9,728 bases of DNA from Candidatus Lithacetigena glycinireducens (GTDB taxonomy: Bacteria; Coprothermobacterota; HKB111), in contig QLUP01000031.1 in assembly GCA_018725485.1 (NCBI GenBank), positions 1 to 9,728 on the forward strand. The letters are read 5' to 3'. Positions 7,866 to 9,728 of this stretch are shown here, piece after piece. A program made the position numbers and the translations under genes. Position 1 is the stretch's first letter; every line of letters starts with the position of its first letter. Under the pieces are notes generated by a model that saw only the letters and a list, made by a program, of their open reading frames with translations, did not search any database and was not told the origin of the DNA.

Positions 7866-7904
7866 ACCTTAATAAGCTCTTCATCTTTAAGCCATCCTTT
7901 ATCT

Positions 7905-8244
7905 TTATTTGTTTCTATAAGACTGCTCCAGTTTCTCTGAGAGTCTAATAATCCTCTTCTGGATAGCGAAATAGTCCAGAGACCTTTTATACTGCTCCAG
8001 CCTTTCTTTACTTTCCCTGCTTACCAACTCTGATTTCTGTAATCTTTCATAGGGTATATGAACATCATACCTCTTCCTGACCTTAAGACCTACCCTTTCT
8101 TTGCTAACCAACTTCATGGTGGGGATAAAGTAATTGTGTTTGATACAGCTTCATCAGCTCCTCTAATACCATCCATTCTTCTTCACTGTCGTATCTTTGG
8201 TAGCCGGTGTACCTTCTTACCATAGACCAGTTCTTGCTTTCACG
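7905..8244 (-). pseudogene. Remnant of an integrase-core (DDE) transposase, C-terminal part, frameshifted
   Basis: Two reading frames join into one protein tail. The upstream frame reads ESKNWSMVRRYTGYQRYDSEEEW and then ELMKLYQT; the downstream frame continues NYFIPTMKLVSKERVG and KVRKRYDVHIPYERL, ending in a charged helix and a TAA at 7905. This order (E-x-KNWS-x-VRR, GY-x-RYD-x-EE, then NFF/NYF-x-P-x-MKL-x-SKER and KRYD-x-PY-x-RL) is characteristic of the last third of integrase-core insertion-sequence transposases; the Glu before SKNWS is probably the third catalytic acid. The frames are offset by one base near 8136, and everything upstream of about 8245 (DNA-binding domain and the first two acids) is missing. 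It is therefore non-functional. It lies on the same strand as the acpS operon and immediately upstream of it. I recognise the family by motif style only and cannot name the IS. Confidence 0.8.
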
Positions 8245-8408
8245 AGGGTATAGCAGAGTACTTTTCAATATTTTGTTCAACACCAAGTATTTTTAAGAAG
8301 TATGAACCAAATTTAAAAACTGCTATTGGTTATATAAAGCAAGGAGATGGTTATCTCCTATGGATAACACCTATAACCTATTACGGAGACTCCCTAGTCG
8401 TTAAATAT
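8245..8408 (+). pseudogene. Start-less upstream part of the metalloprotease/stalk gene, at a junction with the transposase remnant
   Basis: The plus-strand frame of the downstream gene stays open from about 8225 (after a TAG at 8222-8224) into the ATG at 8409, but contains no ATG, GTG or TTG. From about 8284 it reads like real protein that belongs with the downstream sequence (FKKYEPNLKTAIGYIKQGDG, then YLLWITPITYYGDSLVVKYM). The join to the transposase remnant therefore lies between about 8241 and 8290, and the 5' part of the surface-protein gene has been lost. A perfect 7-bp palindrome with a 4-nt loop (AGGAGAT-GGTT-ATCTCCT, 8342-8359) sits inside this coding stretch. Confidence 0.6.
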
Positions 8409-9530
8409 ATGTATGATACTTATGGACCAGAAAGGGTGATGAATCTAATCTTAAGTAAAGAATCTAATCTTCCCATGGCCTTGAGGAAAGAATGGAATCT
8501 TAATTCCAGGCAATTTGAAGATGGTTGGTTAATTTGGGCTTGCAAAGAGTTTGGTTTAGATTTTGGAAAGTTATATGGTCCAAGAATATCTATTTCTCCT
8601 TCAATTGGTTTGCCAGGTAGGGATTTAAGTATTTCAGGGGAAAACCTAAAATACTCAACCCCATACCGTATTTACTTTGATTTAAATGGAAATTACAGTT
8701 GGGACCCAAATGAGGTCTTTACAGACTCAGTTACTACTATATCAGGCACACTTCCTGATTTGATTACTATTACTGTACCAACTGTTCAACCTGGTAAATA
8801 TTATGTGAGAATAGATTTAGAACCTTATGTAGCACCTTCAGAAGCTAACATCGCCTTTACCATACCTTACCCTCCAACTATCAGCACATCTGTATCCCCT
8901 ACCTCCATAGAAAAAGGCAAGACAGCCTCCCTCACCTGGTCATCAACTAACGCTACCTCGATAACCGTTACCCCCTCTATAAACATAAGCCCCTTACCTC
9001 TTTCAGGTTCAGCAACCATATCCCCAACATCAACCACTACCTATGTATTTACCGCTACCGGTCCTGGGGGCACTGCTACTGCTAGTACAACCTTAACTGT
9101 TACCGAACCACCTCCCCCACCCCCACCTCTTTATAGAACCGTAGAACTTCGTATAGGTTCTACTATCTATAAGGTAGATGGAGTAACTAATACTATGGAT
9201 GCCGCTCCCTACATAGAAGAGGGCAGAACCATGGTACCGGTAAGATTCTTAGCTGAAGGCTTGGGTGGTACAGTAGGATGGGATAATGCTACTAAAACTG
9301 TTACTGTTAGATTTACCAAACCTATCTTAGAGATAAAACTAATAATAGGCAATCCCACCGCCATTGTAAATGGCCTAAAGGTTCCCATAGACCCTAAGAA
9401 TCCTAAAGTAGTACCTGTTATCAAGAACAACCGTACCTTTGTTCCTTTAAGATTCTTAGTAGAACAGATAACAGGTTCTACTATAGAATGGATACCTCCT
9501 GATACAATAATAATGAAACTACCGAGGTAG
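8409..9530 (+). CDS. Surface or secreted protein, 5'-truncated: metalloprotease tail, IPT-like, Ig-like and copper-amine-oxidase-N (stalk) domains
   Basis: From the first available ATG it has 373 residues. Residues 1-50 (YDTYGPERVMNLIL, then a short helix and QFEDGWLIWACKEF) resemble the last helices of gluzincin metalloproteases of the peptidase MA/M30 type; the HExxH region would lie upstream and is gone. Residues 58-152 form an IPT-like beta domain (SPSIGLPGRDLSISGENL, then DLNGNYSWDPNEVF). Residues 155-232 form an Ig-like domain (LTWSSTNATSITV, TTTYVFTATGPGGTATAS). A linker of seven prolines (234-240) leads to a stalk domain (about 243-373) with paired GRTMVPVRFLAEGLGGTVGW and NRTFVPLRFLVEQI. 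Such proteins are exported, but no signal peptide remains. The ATG has no Shine-Dalgarno, and homology-like sequence continues upstream without a start codon, so this is probably a decaying fragment. Confidence 0.7.
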   Translation: MYDTYGPERVMNLILSKESNLPMALRKEWNLNSRQFEDGWLIWACKEFGLDFGKLYGPRISISPSIGLPGRDLSISGENLKYSTPYRIYFDLNGNYSWDPNEVFTDSVTTISGTLPDLITITVPTVQPGKYYVRIDLEPYVAPSEANIAFTIPYPPTISTSVSPTSIEKGKTASLTWSSTNATSITVTPSINISPLPLSGSATISPTSTTTYVFTATGPGGTATASTTLTVTEPPPPPPPLYRTVELRIGSTIYKVDGVTNTMDAAPYIEEGRTMVPVRFLAEGLGGTVGWDNATKTVTVRFTKPILEIKLIIGNPTAIVNGLKVPIDPKNPKVVPVIKNNRTFVPLRFLVEQITGSTIEWIPPDTIIMKLPR

Positions 9531-9660
9531 ATATAAAGCGGGGATTGCCACACCCCGTACCTATTGGAGATTGGTGAATAGGTGCAGGGCTCGTAAAGAC
9601 AAGTGGGGTAAAATTAAAATAGAGTTGACCCCATTTACCATTTACACTCCCTCTTGGCAT
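9481..9660 (-). CDS. Candidate small ORF (59 codons) behind a strong Shine-Dalgarno; doubtful
   Basis: AAAGGAGG (9669-9676) lies 8 nt before an ATG at 9660, which opens 59 codons (starting MPRGSVNGKWGQLYFNF) that end at a TAG at 9481-9483. The initiation signal is as good as any in the window and directly follows the stop of the preceding minus-strand gene. Against it: the ORF runs through all three intergenic palindromes and then antisense into the last 50 nt of the stalk-protein gene, and its composition (many Pro, Gly, Ser and Thr, with no hydrophobic pattern) is unlike a folded domain. Most likely it is a start site whose original gene was replaced by repeat sequence, or chance. I do not recognise it. 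Confidence 0.2.
   Translation of the reverse strand: MPRGSVNGKWGQLYFNFTPLVFTSPAPIHQSPIGTGCGNPRFISTSVVSLLLYQEVSIL
9539..9557. repeat. Hairpin just after the stalk-protein gene
   Basis: CGGGG (9539-9543) pairs with CCCCG (9553-9557) around a 9-nt loop, 8 nt after the TAG. It could slow or end transcription from either side, but no run of T follows it on either strand, so it is not a classical intrinsic terminator. Confidence 0.4.
9559..9583. repeat. Second palindrome in the convergent intergenic region
   Basis: ACCTATT (9559-9565) pairs perfectly with AATAGGT (9577-9583) around an 11-nt loop, directly beside the previous hairpin. Two adjacent hairpins between convergent genes look like a dispersed palindromic intergenic element or a bidirectional terminator region. 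Neither reading is proven by this single copy. Confidence 0.4.
9604..9633. repeat. Third palindrome, AT-rich loop, between convergent genes
   Basis: TGGGGT (9604-9609) pairs with ACCCCA (9628-9633) around an 18-nt loop that is almost free of G and C. It completes a series of three palindromes in about 95 nt. Confidence 0.35.
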
Positions 9661-9674
9661 AACCTCTACCTCCT

Positions 9675-9728
9675 TTAGCCAAATAATCTTTTGAAGAAGC
9701 CTCTTTTCTTTGGTTGTTCCTCTTTCTT
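9675..9728 (-). CDS. C-terminal end of an unidentified protein (partial)
   Basis: Reading the minus strand inward from the window edge gives 17 codons, KKEEQPKKRGFFKRLFG, then TAA (9675-9677). The charged, low-complexity run followed by a short basic-aromatic end (GFFKRLFG) looks like a genuine protein tail: a flexible linker plus a terminal amphipathic or hydrophobic motif. The family cannot be identified from this much. The gene runs toward the stalk-protein gene, so the two are convergent. Its stop codon overlaps a strong Shine-Dalgarno-like AAAGGAGG (9669-9676). Confidence 0.55.
   Translation of the reverse strand, partial: KKEEQPKKRGFFKRLFG

Noticed and set aside
7790-7880. CRISPR-like repeat array suggested by ~29-nt spacing
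   Set aside because: The similarity is limited to about 7-12 imperfect AT-rich bases in three boxes, and no repeat is conserved over a typical 24-37 nt.
8104-8286. A separate small gene of 60 codons upstream of the 70-codon frame at 7905-8117
   Set aside because: The two frames join into one transposase tail across a frameshift near 8136. The first codons of the 60-codon frame lie beyond the homologous part, at the junction.
9209-9553. Minus-strand frame of 114 codons with a hydrophobic appearance
   Set aside because: It is antisense to the stalk-domain codons. The hydrophobic look comes from the complement of the repeated VPxRFL-type coding sequence, and there is no Shine-Dalgarno.

Overview
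The window is AT-rich, gene-dense bacterial DNA. Shine-Dalgarno sites are strong where present (for example AAAGGAGGT at 5798-5806). Protein families and style fit a low-GC anaerobe or thermophile of the Bacillota (Clostridia-like) or a similar deep-branching metagenomic lineage; one cue is the secreted protein ending in a copper-amine-oxidase-N/stalk domain. The phylum is an inference, because there is no rRNA or other marker here.

Positions 58-7750 hold one tight seven-gene operon, all on the minus strand. In transcription order it encodes AcpS (holo-ACP synthase), Nnr (two-domain NAD(P)HX repair enzyme), a class I glutamine-amidotransferase-like gamma-glutamyl hydrolase (peptidase C26 type), UppP (undecaprenyl-diphosphatase), RsmI (16S rRNA C1402 2'-O-methyltransferase), SbcD (Mre11-type nuclease) and SbcC (Rad50-type ATPase). 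Neighbouring genes overlap by 4-25 nt or are 3 nt apart, so translational coupling is likely. The products serve unrelated housekeeping tasks (lipid and ACP metabolism, cofactor repair, cell-wall lipid carrier recycling, ribosome modification, DNA end processing). Only SbcC and SbcD form a known complex.

Positions 7751-8290 are a scar from a mobile element. An integrase-core (DDE) transposase survives only as its C-terminal part, is broken by a frameshift near 8136, and lies on the same strand as the operon. Short repeated boxes between it and acpS may be the end of the insertion sequence. No convincing promoter is visible for the operon.

Positions about 8284-9530 (plus strand) hold the 3' part of a large secreted or cell-surface protein gene: the tail of a gluzincin-type metalloprotease domain, an IPT-like domain, an Ig-like domain, a proline linker and a stalk domain. 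Its signal peptide and catalytic HExxH region are missing, apparently lost at the junction with the transposase remnant.

Positions 9531-9674 are a short convergent intergenic stretch with three palindromes. The window ends in the last 17 codons of a minus-strand gene. Most of the window is ordinary. The points of interest are the mobile-element scar, the decapitated surface protein, the amidotransferase of unknown substrate inside the operon, and the palindromic intergenic element. I see no convincing new defence or other multi-gene system.
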